From CALFVT01 sp964513675 (GTDB lineage: Bacteria > Pseudomonadota > Alphaproteobacteria > Caulobacterales > Maricaulaceae): DNA of 64,000 nt. Below, piece by piece: positions 27,571 to 34,811 of the stretch. Location of the stretch: NCBI GenBank assembly GCA_964513675.1, contig CAZEOD010000006.1:1-64000 (forward strand), given 5' to 3'. The notes under the pieces are model-generated. The model saw only the letters and a program-made list of their open reading frames with translations. It was not told the DNA's origin and searched no databases. The translations under genes were made by a program, and so were the position numbers. How positions within the stretch are numbered: position 1 is the first letter of the stretch; every line of letters starts with the position of its first letter.

Positions 27571-28536
27571 CTATTGGGGAGCATCAGCGGCAATGGGTGA
27601 TAAAATAGCTGTATATTGCACGCCCCCACCCGTGAGTTTGCGGCGGACATGCCATACCTCTTCATTGAAAATAACATAAGGCGTTATCTCTGCATTTTGG
27701 CCCGGCGGAAGCCGCTGGATATTCACAACAATATTTGTCTCCGTTCCGTCAGGTTCTTGCAGTTGAACCCTCAGATTATAGCTATTTAACGGCAAGGTTT
27801 CGCCGGCAATCAGGAACCACCGGCCATTATTGCCAACTCGGCTTTCTCCGATGAGCTCATCATCACCAAAGATACGCACGCGGCCCGCTTGGCTTGAAAA
27901 GCCTGAGAATATAACCCCGCCCAGATCGTCATATTCAACCGCGCCTAAGGTTAAAGCGCCGCGGCTCGGCAGGCTTCCAAAAGGCGTCTGCACAACACGC
28001 GACGGCCCGCCCGGCGCGGTCAGTAAAATTAAGGCCGGCGGCTGATTTGGGATTAAACTGTCCCGTTCAGTTTCGTCTTTACTGGCGTCATCTATAACGG
28101 CTTGCGGCGCGATAACGCGAATTAAAAGCTCATCACCATAAAAAGAGACATCCTCATCTAAAAAACTTGTCAGTGATAAGGCCAAGATGCCGTCCCCCGA
28201 GACATTAATTTCCGTTTCCCATATCCCGTCTTCATTCGCTCTGATTTGCCGCCGCCGCTCGCCATTTCCTAAAATGGAGACAACGGCGTCAGCCTCTGAT
28301 GTTCCGCGCAAAAATAGAATATTTTCCTGTTCAGATATCGTTCGAAAAATAGGCGGCTGTATTGACTGATTTGGATCGTCAAGCTTTGCCAGATTGCTGG
28401 CGGCAACGGTTCCATTTTGTTCAATACCGCTTGGCACAACATTATAAACGGATAAAAGCCCCGTATTGACAATGAAATAGCCGCCAAGCGCCAAGATGGC
28501 CGCAACGACCCCGATGATACTAAGTTTTAACGTCAC
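27571..28536 (-). CDS. Membrane-anchored Ig-like domain protein, unknown
   Basis: 321 residues. An N-terminal helix (about residues 5-27, LSIIGVVAAILALGGYFIV) anchors a beta-rich extracytoplasmic part. Two or more bacterial Ig-like units can be seen by their repeated layout: ILFLRGTSEADAVVSILGNGERRRQIRANEDGIWE near 70-110 and a second at about 200-270 (GVIFSGFSSQAGRVRIFGDDELIGESRVGNNGRWF). The last 30 residues (YVIFNEEVWHVRRKLTGGGVQYTAIL) resemble the tail preceding LysM in related alphaproteobacterial proteins, but no LysM domain follows and the stop is at 27571. Function is unknown; a cell-wall or envelope role is inference. It is divergent from the LOG-family gene and convergent with the RND pump. 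Confidence 0.7.
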   Translation of the reverse strand: MTLKLSIIGVVAAILALGGYFIVNTGLLSVYNVVPSGIEQNGTVAASNLAKLDDPNQSIQPPIFRTISEQENILFLRGTSEADAVVSILGNGERRRQIRANEDGIWETEINVSGDGILALSLTSFLDEDVSFYGDELLIRVIAPQAVIDDASKDETERDSLIPNQPPALILLTAPGGPSRVVQTPFGSLPSRGALTLGAVEYDDLGGVIFSGFSSQAGRVRIFGDDELIGESRVGNNGRWFLIAGETLPLNSYNLRVQLQEPDGTETNIVVNIQRLPPGQNAEITPYVIFNEEVWHVRRKLTGGGVQYTAILSPIAADAPQ

Positions 28537-28636
28537 TGAATCTGTCTACTTTTCCCTTTATTTCCGCCATATGAGTCGGATATAGGCTAATCTAAGTCAG
28601 TGCTAGCATTGGCATAAACGAACAAGGATAGCAATT

Positions 28637-29269
28637 ATGACCGCTAATAACACATATGGCTTGGGCCGCGATTATGACGGGCAAAGCCTCTGCGTTTTCT
28701 GCGGCTCCAGCCCCGGCAATCACCCGCGTTATGTCAGCCTTGCGGCGCAAACAGGTCAAGACCTGGCCCGCGCAGGCTACCGCCTTGTTTACGGCGGCGG
28801 CGGGCTGGGTCTTATGGGCGCTGTTGCGCGGGCGGCGCATGAAAGCGGCGGTAACGTTTTGGGAATCATGCCTGAGTTTTTACGCGGAATTGAAGGCGCT
28901 TATATGGAGGTTCCGCACCGTATCGTTGAGGACATGCATACGCGCAAGCGCCAAATGTATGATGAATCTGATGCGTTTATCGTGCTGCCCGGCGGCATTG
29001 GTACCCTTGAAGAGGCCGTTGAGGTTCTATCGTGGATGCGGCTGGACTTACATCAAAAACCGATCATATTCTTAGATAATGATGATTATTGGTCACCTTT
29101 ATTATCGCTGCTCGATCACATTGTTGAAACAGAGTTTTCACCCGCTTGGATGAAAAAGCGTATTTTCCGCGCGACAACAGCCCAAGGCGCTATTGAGCTT
29201 GCGAGGGCGTGTCTTGATGACCCTAGCCATGAAAGTGTCATGCCCGTTATATCGCCCGAGCAAATGTAA
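28637..29269 (+). CDS. LOG family nucleoside monophosphate phosphoribohydrolase
   Basis: 210-residue Rossmann-fold protein of the TIGR00730/LOG group. The signature PGGIGTLEE is at about residue 118, preceded by the N-terminal CVFCGSSPGNHPRY segment and VYGGGGLGLMG. Relatives release ribose 5-phosphate from cytokinin or other nucleoside 5'-monophosphates; in most bacteria the physiological role is probably nucleotide salvage. It ends 14 bases before the convergent fRMsr gene, and the shared 3' region carries repeats of GGCTTA. Confidence 0.9.
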   Translation: MTANNTYGLGRDYDGQSLCVFCGSSPGNHPRYVSLAAQTGQDLARAGYRLVYGGGGLGLMGAVARAAHESGGNVLGIMPEFLRGIEGAYMEVPHRIVEDMHTRKRQMYDESDAFIVLPGGIGTLEEAVEVLSWMRLDLHQKPIIFLDNDDYWSPLLSLLDHIVETEFSPAWMKKRIFRATTAQGAIELARACLDDPSHESVMPVISPEQM

Positions 29270-29283
29270 GCTTAGGCTTAGGC

Positions 29284-29760
29284 TTAGGCTTGGTCTGCGC
29301 CGCGCAACAAATCTTTGCAGATGGCTTCAAGATAATGTTGATCGACAGCGTCAAAGGTCGAAAGCTGTGTTGAATCCACGTCAAGCACAGCCACCAAAGC
29401 GCCGCTATCAACATAAACAGGCACAACAATTTCTGAATTTGTCGCGCTATCACATGCGATATGCCCCGGAAACGCATGAACATCATCAACAATAACTGTT
29501 TCTTTCCGGCTCGCGGCCGCGCCGCAAACGCCTTTGGCAAAGGGAATACGAAGACAGCCTAATGTGCCTTGATATGGCCCGACAACTAGCTCATTTTTCT
29601 TGACCGGGTCGACGCAATAAAACCCCGTCCAGAAAAAATCTTCAAAGGCATAAGATAGCAAACAAGACGCCGTGGCAAAGCGGGCCGTGCGCGAAGGTTC
29701 ACCCTCAATAACTGCGGCAATTTGCGCCGTGACCTCTTGGTAAATCTGAGCTTTATCCAT
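29284..29760 (-). CDS. msrC: Free methionine-(R)-sulfoxide reductase
   Basis: GAF-domain enzyme that reduces free methionine-R-sulfoxide. 158 residues, normal length. The three conserved Cys are all present: Cys69 in GTLGCLRIP, Cys79 in KGVCGAA and Cys103 in HIACDS, in positions matching the catalytic and resolving Cys of the family. The core WTGFYCVDP and VVPVY segments are typical of the GAF fold. It lies between the LOG gene (convergent) and the photolyase (divergent), within a stretch rich in oxidative- and light-damage functions. Its last codons overlap a GGCTTA-type repeat. Confidence 0.9.
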   Translation of the reverse strand: MDKAQIYQEVTAQIAAVIEGEPSRTARFATASCLLSYAFEDFFWTGFYCVDPVKKNELVVGPYQGTLGCLRIPFAKGVCGAAASRKETVIVDDVHAFPGHIACDSATNSEIVVPVYVDSGALVAVLDVDSTQLSTFDAVDQHYLEAICKDLLRGADQA

Positions 29761-29814
29761 AGTAAAATAACCTTAATCACTTCATCTCTCATGCAGATGG
29801 GGTAGAATGGCAGA

Positions 29815-31386
29815 ATGTCGAGGCCTCAGACTGAAATAAACATTGTTTGGCTCAAGCGTGATTTACGCTTACAGGATCATGCCGCCTTTTATAAAGCTGC
29901 AGACGATGTGAAGACGGCGATATTGCCGCTTTATATCGCCGAGCCAGATTATTGGGCGCTACCCGACACATCAGCGCGGCAGTGGAACTTTATAGCTGAT
30001 GCGCTGTCATCTCTCCGCGCAGAGCTGTCGCAAAACGGGATGCCGCTGCTTATTCGGCAAGGTCGCGCGGTTGATGTCTTTGAGGCTTTACGTCAAAACT
30101 TTCGCATTAAAGCGGTTTATTCCCATGAGGAAACGGGGAATAACTGGACATTTCGCCGCGATAAAGCCGTCAGCCAGTGGTGCAAAACACATCATATTCC
30201 ATGGTATGAGAACTGGCAAAACGGCGTCAGGCGGCCCGCGCAAACCCGCGATAAATGGGCATCACATTGGGACCACCGTATGCGCCGGCCGGTTTTTCCT
30301 CACCCCTGTTTTCCGCCCCAATCTATTGATATCACGGAAGGCCACATCCCAAGTTCCCAAGATTTGGGCCTTCAACAGGATCCCTGCCCTGAGCGCCAGC
30401 TTGGCACGCGCAGCGACGGACTTACGGCCTTATCGTCATTTCTGAATCACCGCGGCCGCAGTTACCGCTCTGATATGTCCAGCCCGCTCAGCGGGGCGGT
30501 GTCATGCTCACGCTTATCACCCTATATTGCTTATGGCGTTCTTAGTTTGCGCGAAATTACGCAGGCACTCTGGGCGCGCCAAAGAGAGCTTAAGGAGCTA
30601 AGCCGGAGCGGCGTCAATATTGGTCCGTGGCGCGGGGCGATGAAGGCCTTTAATGGACGGCTACATTGGCATTGTCATTTTATGCAAAAGCTGGAAGATG
30701 AAACGCGGCTTGAATTTGAAAACCTACATCCCGCCTATGATGGATTACGGCCAGACGCTAATCATAATGAGGAAACGCAGGCGAAATTCGCGGCCTGGTC
30801 ACAGGGCAATATGGGCTTGCCTTTTGCAGACGCCTGTATGCGCTGCTTAATAGCGACAGGCTGGATTAATTTTCGGATGCGCGCCATGTTAATGTCGATT
30901 GCCAGCTATCATTTATGGCTGGATTGGCGCGCAACAGGGCTGCATTTAGCGCGCATGTTCGCGGATTATGAACCCGGCATTCACTGGCCACAAGTTCAGA
31001 TGCAATCCGGCACAACGGGCATTAATACCATCCGCATGTATAATCCCGTCAAACAGGGCTATGACCAAGACCCGAGCGCTATTTTTATCAGAAAATGGGT
31101 GCCAGAACTTGCGCATTTACCAGATCACCAAATTCACGAGCCATGGCGTTATGATGGCTCGGGGGCTTTGACGGGACAAGATTACCCCGCGCCGATTATT
31201 GATTTGCAATGCGCTGCGCGCCGCGCAAGGGAGCGTGGCTGGGCCGTAAGAAAGGGCCGCAGCTTTCGGCAAACTGCGCAAAATATTGTTCATAAACATG
31301 CGAGCCGCAAAGGGCGAGGCCGCAAACCAAGCCGCCGAAAATCAAAGACGCCCGTTGATACGGGCCAGTTTTCACTTGATTTATAA
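29815..31386 (+). CDS. Cryptochrome/photolyase family protein
   Basis: 523-residue protein of the photolyase/cryptochrome superfamily. The N-terminal alpha/beta domain (about 8-135) opens with the family motif VWLKRDLRLQDHAAF and the C-terminal FAD domain is complete. It belongs to a divergent clade: the usual LxWREF helix reads GRLHWHCHFMQKLE, and the region that is normally W(Q)WAAS reads QSGTTGINTIRMYNP. These features resemble an alphaproteobacterial/cyanobacterial cryptochrome-like group with uncertain repair activity, so I do not assign a class. The C-terminus (last about 30 residues) is highly basic. The gene overlaps the convergent oxidoreductase by 6 bp. Confidence 0.9.
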   Translation: MSRPQTEINIVWLKRDLRLQDHAAFYKAADDVKTAILPLYIAEPDYWALPDTSARQWNFIADALSSLRAELSQNGMPLLIRQGRAVDVFEALRQNFRIKAVYSHEETGNNWTFRRDKAVSQWCKTHHIPWYENWQNGVRRPAQTRDKWASHWDHRMRRPVFPHPCFPPQSIDITEGHIPSSQDLGLQQDPCPERQLGTRSDGLTALSSFLNHRGRSYRSDMSSPLSGAVSCSRLSPYIAYGVLSLREITQALWARQRELKELSRSGVNIGPWRGAMKAFNGRLHWHCHFMQKLEDETRLEFENLHPAYDGLRPDANHNEETQAKFAAWSQGNMGLPFADACMRCLIATGWINFRMRAMLMSIASYHLWLDWRATGLHLARMFADYEPGIHWPQVQMQSGTTGINTIRMYNPVKQGYDQDPSAIFIRKWVPELAHLPDHQIHEPWRYDGSGALTGQDYPAPIIDLQCAARRARERGWAVRKGRSFRQTAQNIVHKHASRKGRGRKPSRRKSKTPVDTGQFSLDL

Positions 31387-32352
31387 CGCGGCTATGATCT
31401 GGCGCGCCGCAGCACGGCCGCTTAAATAGGCATTTTCAACGCGCCCGCCTAAACACCAATCACCACAGACGGCCAAACTCAAATCCTTATCATATAGACA
31501 GGGTTTATCCGGCCCAGATATGGAAGACGCATAAAGCCAGCGATGCAGCGTTTTATAGACCGCCCCATCAAGATTAACGCCTGCAATATGCGACGCATCA
31601 GAGAGCAAGCGGGCCGCAAGTGCTTCGCGGTCATCATCGACATGTTGGTTTGACCACGCCGCAGCGCCGTGAACCATTAATGTTGGCGCTAATGCCCGTC
31701 CGGGTTTACTGCTATTAACCGCGATCCACGCAATAGAGCCGCTTTGGACGCGCAGACTATCCCAGCCCAAATCCGGCAAATCATTAAAGCCGAGCATGAG
31801 CGCAAAACACGCCTCCATTTCGGTGCGTTTAACATCAGAGATGCCCGAAAACTCCGGCGGCAATAGGGCTTCAGCCTGCGGGGCCGGCACCGCGAGCACG
31901 ACAGCGTCATATCCAGTTTCAACATGGCCAGATTCGGTTGTTAGGCTCCACAGACCCTGCGTGCGGTTGATATCCACAACACGCGCGCCTAGCCTAACAT
32001 CAAGATTGGCCGCAAGCGTTTTCGTCCAGCTATTCATACGCGGCACAGCGGTAAAACGGTCTCCGCCAATATCTGGCTCCATCCCCGTATCTTTGAGGTA
32101 AAAGGCCCGCCCCTGCCACGGCGCAACATGGCCATCTTCGATAGCGGCTAAAACATCGCGGCGAAAATCAGGGCTGCGCGCTGTAAAATATTGCGCGCCA
32201 TGGTCAAATTCAAAATTATCCGTATAGCGCGTTGACATGCGCCCAGATACGCCGCGCGATTTATCGAAAATATGAACCTCTCCGCGGTCTTGAAGCTTAC
32301 GCGCGCAAGATACCCCGGACAGACCCGCGCCAATCACAGCAAATTTTTTCAT
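31381..32352 (-). CDS. NAD(P)/FAD-dependent oxidoreductase, renalase-like
   Basis: 323-residue flavoprotein. The N-terminal dinucleotide fold starts KFAVIGAGLSGVSCARKL and continues with VHIFDKSRGVSGRMSTR and FDHGAQYFTAR, a pattern of amine-oxidase/renalase-like proteins. The C-terminal flavin contact is seen in LAVCGDWCLGGRVENAYLSGRAAA. Substrate unknown. It is the third gene of a minus-strand run with the two split-photolyase genes (gap of 17 bases), so it may share their regulation. Flavin enzymes of this kind are often found beside photolyases; a direct functional link is inference. Confidence 0.87.
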   Translation of the reverse strand: MKKFAVIGAGLSGVSCARKLQDRGEVHIFDKSRGVSGRMSTRYTDNFEFDHGAQYFTARSPDFRRDVLAAIEDGHVAPWQGRAFYLKDTGMEPDIGGDRFTAVPRMNSWTKTLAANLDVRLGARVVDINRTQGLWSLTTESGHVETGYDAVVLAVPAPQAEALLPPEFSGISDVKRTEMEACFALMLGFNDLPDLGWDSLRVQSGSIAWIAVNSSKPGRALAPTLMVHGAAAWSNQHVDDDREALAARLLSDASHIAGVNLDGAVYKTLHRWLYASSISGPDKPCLYDKDLSLAVCGDWCLGGRVENAYLSGRAAARQIIAAL

Positions 32353-32369
32353 CAGATATAGACCCGCGT

Positions 32370-32789
32370 TTATAAACCGGCGTTGGGTTTCATCATAGAT
32401 TTACGGCCCTTGTTCCAAAAACGGAAGAAACGTCCCATATCTGCATCATATGGAATTTGGCTGAATAATTCATCCGGCGTTACGTGCACTGTGGATGTGT
32501 CTTCCAGCGCCTCTATGATTTTTTTGAAATAAGGATTTAGCGTCTTGGCGGTATGAATAACGCCTTGGGAGAGATCGCTCAAAACCTCTAACGTATCGCC
32601 TTGGATAATCGCGACATCCATTTCAAGCAAACATTCATATATAAATAATAAACGTTTGGTCGTGTAATTTTGCATTTTGAAATAATCATTATCCCAAACA
32701 AATATGGCTTGAGCAGAACCGGCTTTGGAGAAAACAGGGTGTGACTGTCTAAGTGCATCTTCATGCACCCATATGATGGGCGTACTCAT
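32370..32789 (-). CDS. Photolyase alpha/beta-domain protein, stand-alone
   Basis: 139 residues. The layout matches the N-terminal alpha/beta (antenna) domain of photolyases: an opening strand PIIWVHEDALRQSHPVF, the AIFVWDNDYF strand, TKRLLFIYECLLEMDVAIIQGDTLEVLSDL (helix, strand and the typical ..G(D)..VL pattern) and repeating beta-alpha units up to about residue 100. The Arg-Asp-Leu-Arg motif near the start is replaced by His-Glu-Asp-Ala, so antenna or DNA-facing contacts may differ. Its start overlaps the end of the upstream FAD-domain gene by 4 bp (ATGA), suggesting coupled translation. I interpret it as the missing half of a split photolyase; this assignment is by pattern only. Confidence 0.65.
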   Translation of the reverse strand: MSTPIIWVHEDALRQSHPVFSKAGSAQAIFVWDNDYFKMQNYTTKRLLFIYECLLEMDVAIIQGDTLEVLSDLSQGVIHTAKTLNPYFKKIIEALEDTSTVHVTPDELFSQIPYDADMGRFFRFWNKGRKSMMKPNAGL

Positions 32790-33610
32790 TTGGGGTCTAA
32801 CTTTGGAAACAGGCGCTGAAATATGTCATCATATTCACCCACCAGCGGCACATTATCATGCCGAGATGTGTTAATATCAGAGCCAGAGAATTTCTCGACA
32901 TTATCAAGATTAAAATAATAAGGTTTATGAGAAAACGTACTCGCAACCCATTGCCATGATAAATTATTACTCGCAGGATCACCGTCTAGCAAATGTTCAA
33001 GGAACCACCGCGCACCCGCTTGCCATTTGATACGCCGCCAATGACAAATATATCCCGCCAAATAAAGCCGCGCATGATTATGAAGCGTGCCATTTTCAGT
33101 AAGCTGCCCAATAAATTGATCTATACAAGCCACGCCCGTTTCGCCGCTGAGAATATCGCTGGGCAGTTCGTCGGCATAATAATCGGCTGTAAACCCCGTT
33201 TTATAAGGTTCGGCATCTCGCCAAATAATCGTTTCATCAGCTTCGAAAACCCGCTGCCAATAATCTCGCCATGCAAGTTGTTGAATCAGTTTTTCGCTCT
33301 CCGATATACTCGACCGGCTAAGGACAAGATTACGAATGCGGTTCATGCTGACAACGCCGTGGCGTATGAAAGGGGAAAGCTCCGTCACTGCGCCGTCTAA
33401 ATGATTGCGTGTGCGCGCATAACGTCCGGCATTTATCACAGCAAGCTTAGCTTCCGCCGTGCGTTTACCGCCGCTGACTAAAGACGCATCGCCCTCAGCC
33501 CATGGAGAGAGCTTTTGCACCATACGCAAATGATCGCTGCGAAGACCTTGGCGATCAACCTCAACAGGGCTATATTTCGCCAGAACGCTCGTAATATTTT
33601 CGTTTAACAT
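32786..33610 (-). CDS. Photolyase FAD-binding domain protein, stand-alone
   Basis: 274 residues that correspond to the C-terminal FAD domain of photolyases only. Visible: the helix motif QQLAWRDYWQRVFEADE (equivalent of LxWREF), the GVACIDQFIGQLTENGTLHNHARLYLAGY segment, and the LLDGDPASNNLSWQWVASTFSHKPYYFNL block typical of DASH-like and class I proteins (a Trp of the electron-transfer chain is in WQWVAS). The alpha/beta antenna domain is absent here but follows as the next gene, overlapping by 4 bp. This is the opposite order to the usual N-antenna/C-FAD fusion. It is the first gene of a three-gene minus-strand unit and is divergent from gap. Confidence 0.85.
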   Translation of the reverse strand: MLNENITSVLAKYSPVEVDRQGLRSDHLRMVQKLSPWAEGDASLVSGGKRTAEAKLAVINAGRYARTRNHLDGAVTELSPFIRHGVVSMNRIRNLVLSRSSISESEKLIQQLAWRDYWQRVFEADETIIWRDAEPYKTGFTADYYADELPSDILSGETGVACIDQFIGQLTENGTLHNHARLYLAGYICHWRRIKWQAGARWFLEHLLDGDPASNNLSWQWVASTFSHKPYYFNLDNVEKFSGSDINTSRHDNVPLVGEYDDIFQRLFPKLDPK

Positions 33611-33724
33611 AGTGATAATACGCCTGACACTCTGGCTTGGCTTGGTTTTATTTGAAAAAACATCAGATTATCGCAATAAATCTTTAATCCACTCTAGATT
33701 TAGAGTCAGAGATGACTTGCAAAA

Positions 33725-33738
33725 TGACAGCGCTGTCA
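33725..33738. promoter_or_regulatory. Perfect 14-bp palindrome, possible LacI-family operator
   Basis: TGACAGCGCTGTCA, a perfect dyad about 50 bases before gap. The central AGCGCT is the pattern seen for LacI-family regulators of carbon metabolism in alphaproteobacteria. A second dyad (ACTCTA/TAGAGT, 33691-33706) lies just upstream. The region is shared with the divergent split-photolyase unit, so the target gene is not certain. Confidence 0.45.
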
Positions 33739-33786
33739 ATAAAAGGGCGCAGAATCTACCAGTTTCGCACACCGATTTAAGGGAAA

Positions 33787-34797
33787 ATGATGACAACACG
33801 CCTTGCAATTAATGGATTTGGACGTATTGGCCGTAATATTTTGCGCGCGCTTTATGAAAATGGCCGAACAGACCTTGAAGTTGTTGCCATTAATGATCTT
33901 GCTCCAACATCAAACCTCGCACATTTGTTGAAATATGACTCTGTTCATGGCCGCTTCCCGGGAACTATCACTCATACAGAAAACTCCATTGATATTGGCA
34001 AAGGCCCAATTGAAGTCACAGCAATCCGCAATCTTGAAGACCAAAGCTGGGGCGATAACGGCGTTGATATTGTGCTTGAATGTACAGGCATTTTCACAGC
34101 CCGTGAAAAAGCGGCCGCCCATCTTGCGGCCGGCGCAAAACGTGTCCTTGTCTCGGCTCCGGGTGCTGGCGCTGATAAAACGATTGTCTACGGCGTTAAC
34201 CACGGCAGTTTAACCAAGGACGATATTGTTGTCTCTAATGGCTCCTGCACAACTAATGCCCTCGCCCCTGTCGCTAAAGTTCTTCACGACGCCTTTGGAA
34301 TTGAAACCGGATTTATGACAACGATACACGCTTATACTGGCGATCAGCCAACGCTGGATAGCGTTCATAAGAATTTGAACCGTGGCCGTGCGGCCGCCCT
34401 GTCAATGATCCCAACGTCGACAGGCGCCGCCAAAGCGATTGGCCTTGTGATGCCCGAGCTTAAAGGCAAGCTTGACGGGAAAGCCATTCGCGTCCCAACG
34501 CCAAATGTTTCTGTGGTTGATTTAAATGTTAATCTGGCGAAATCCGCCTCTGTTGAGGCCATTAATGACGCCTTCCGCGCGGCAGCGAGCGCAGATCTTA
34601 AAGGCGTGCTGCAAATCATTGATGATCCAACCGTTTCTATTGATTTCAATCATGACCCGCATTCATCAAGCCTTATGACGGAAGAAACCGTTGTCATGGA
34701 CGGCAAACTCGCCCGCGTTTTATCATGGTATGATAATGAGTGGGGTTTCTCTAACCGTATGCTTGATACAGCCGCCGAAATGGCGAAATTCCTATAA
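33787..34797 (+). CDS. gap: Glyceraldehyde-3-phosphate dehydrogenase, type I
   Basis: NAD-dependent oxidation and phosphorylation of glyceraldehyde 3-phosphate in glycolysis. 336 residues with the NAD fold INGFGRIGRN, active-site Cys154 in SNGSCTTNALAP, catalytic His in TTIHAYTGDQ, the phosphate-binding STGAAKAIG segment and the C-terminal WYDNEWGFSNRM. All key residues are present. Two adjacent ATG codons (33787 and 33790) follow AAGGGA; the second has the better spacing. It precedes the ppc gene by 14 bases, so the two carbon-metabolism genes are probably cotranscribed. An upstream 14-bp dyad may control them. Confidence 0.96.
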   Translation: MMTTRLAINGFGRIGRNILRALYENGRTDLEVVAINDLAPTSNLAHLLKYDSVHGRFPGTITHTENSIDIGKGPIEVTAIRNLEDQSWGDNGVDIVLECTGIFTAREKAAAHLAAGAKRVLVSAPGAGADKTIVYGVNHGSLTKDDIVVSNGSCTTNALAPVAKVLHDAFGIETGFMTTIHAYTGDQPTLDSVHKNLNRGRAAALSMIPTSTGAAKAIGLVMPELKGKLDGKAIRVPTPNVSVVDLNVNLAKSASVEAINDAFRAAASADLKGVLQIIDDPTVSIDFNHDPHSSSLMTEETVVMDGKLARVLSWYDNEWGFSNRMLDTAAEMAKFL

Positions 34798-34811
34798 AAA
34801 GAGGTAGCCCC

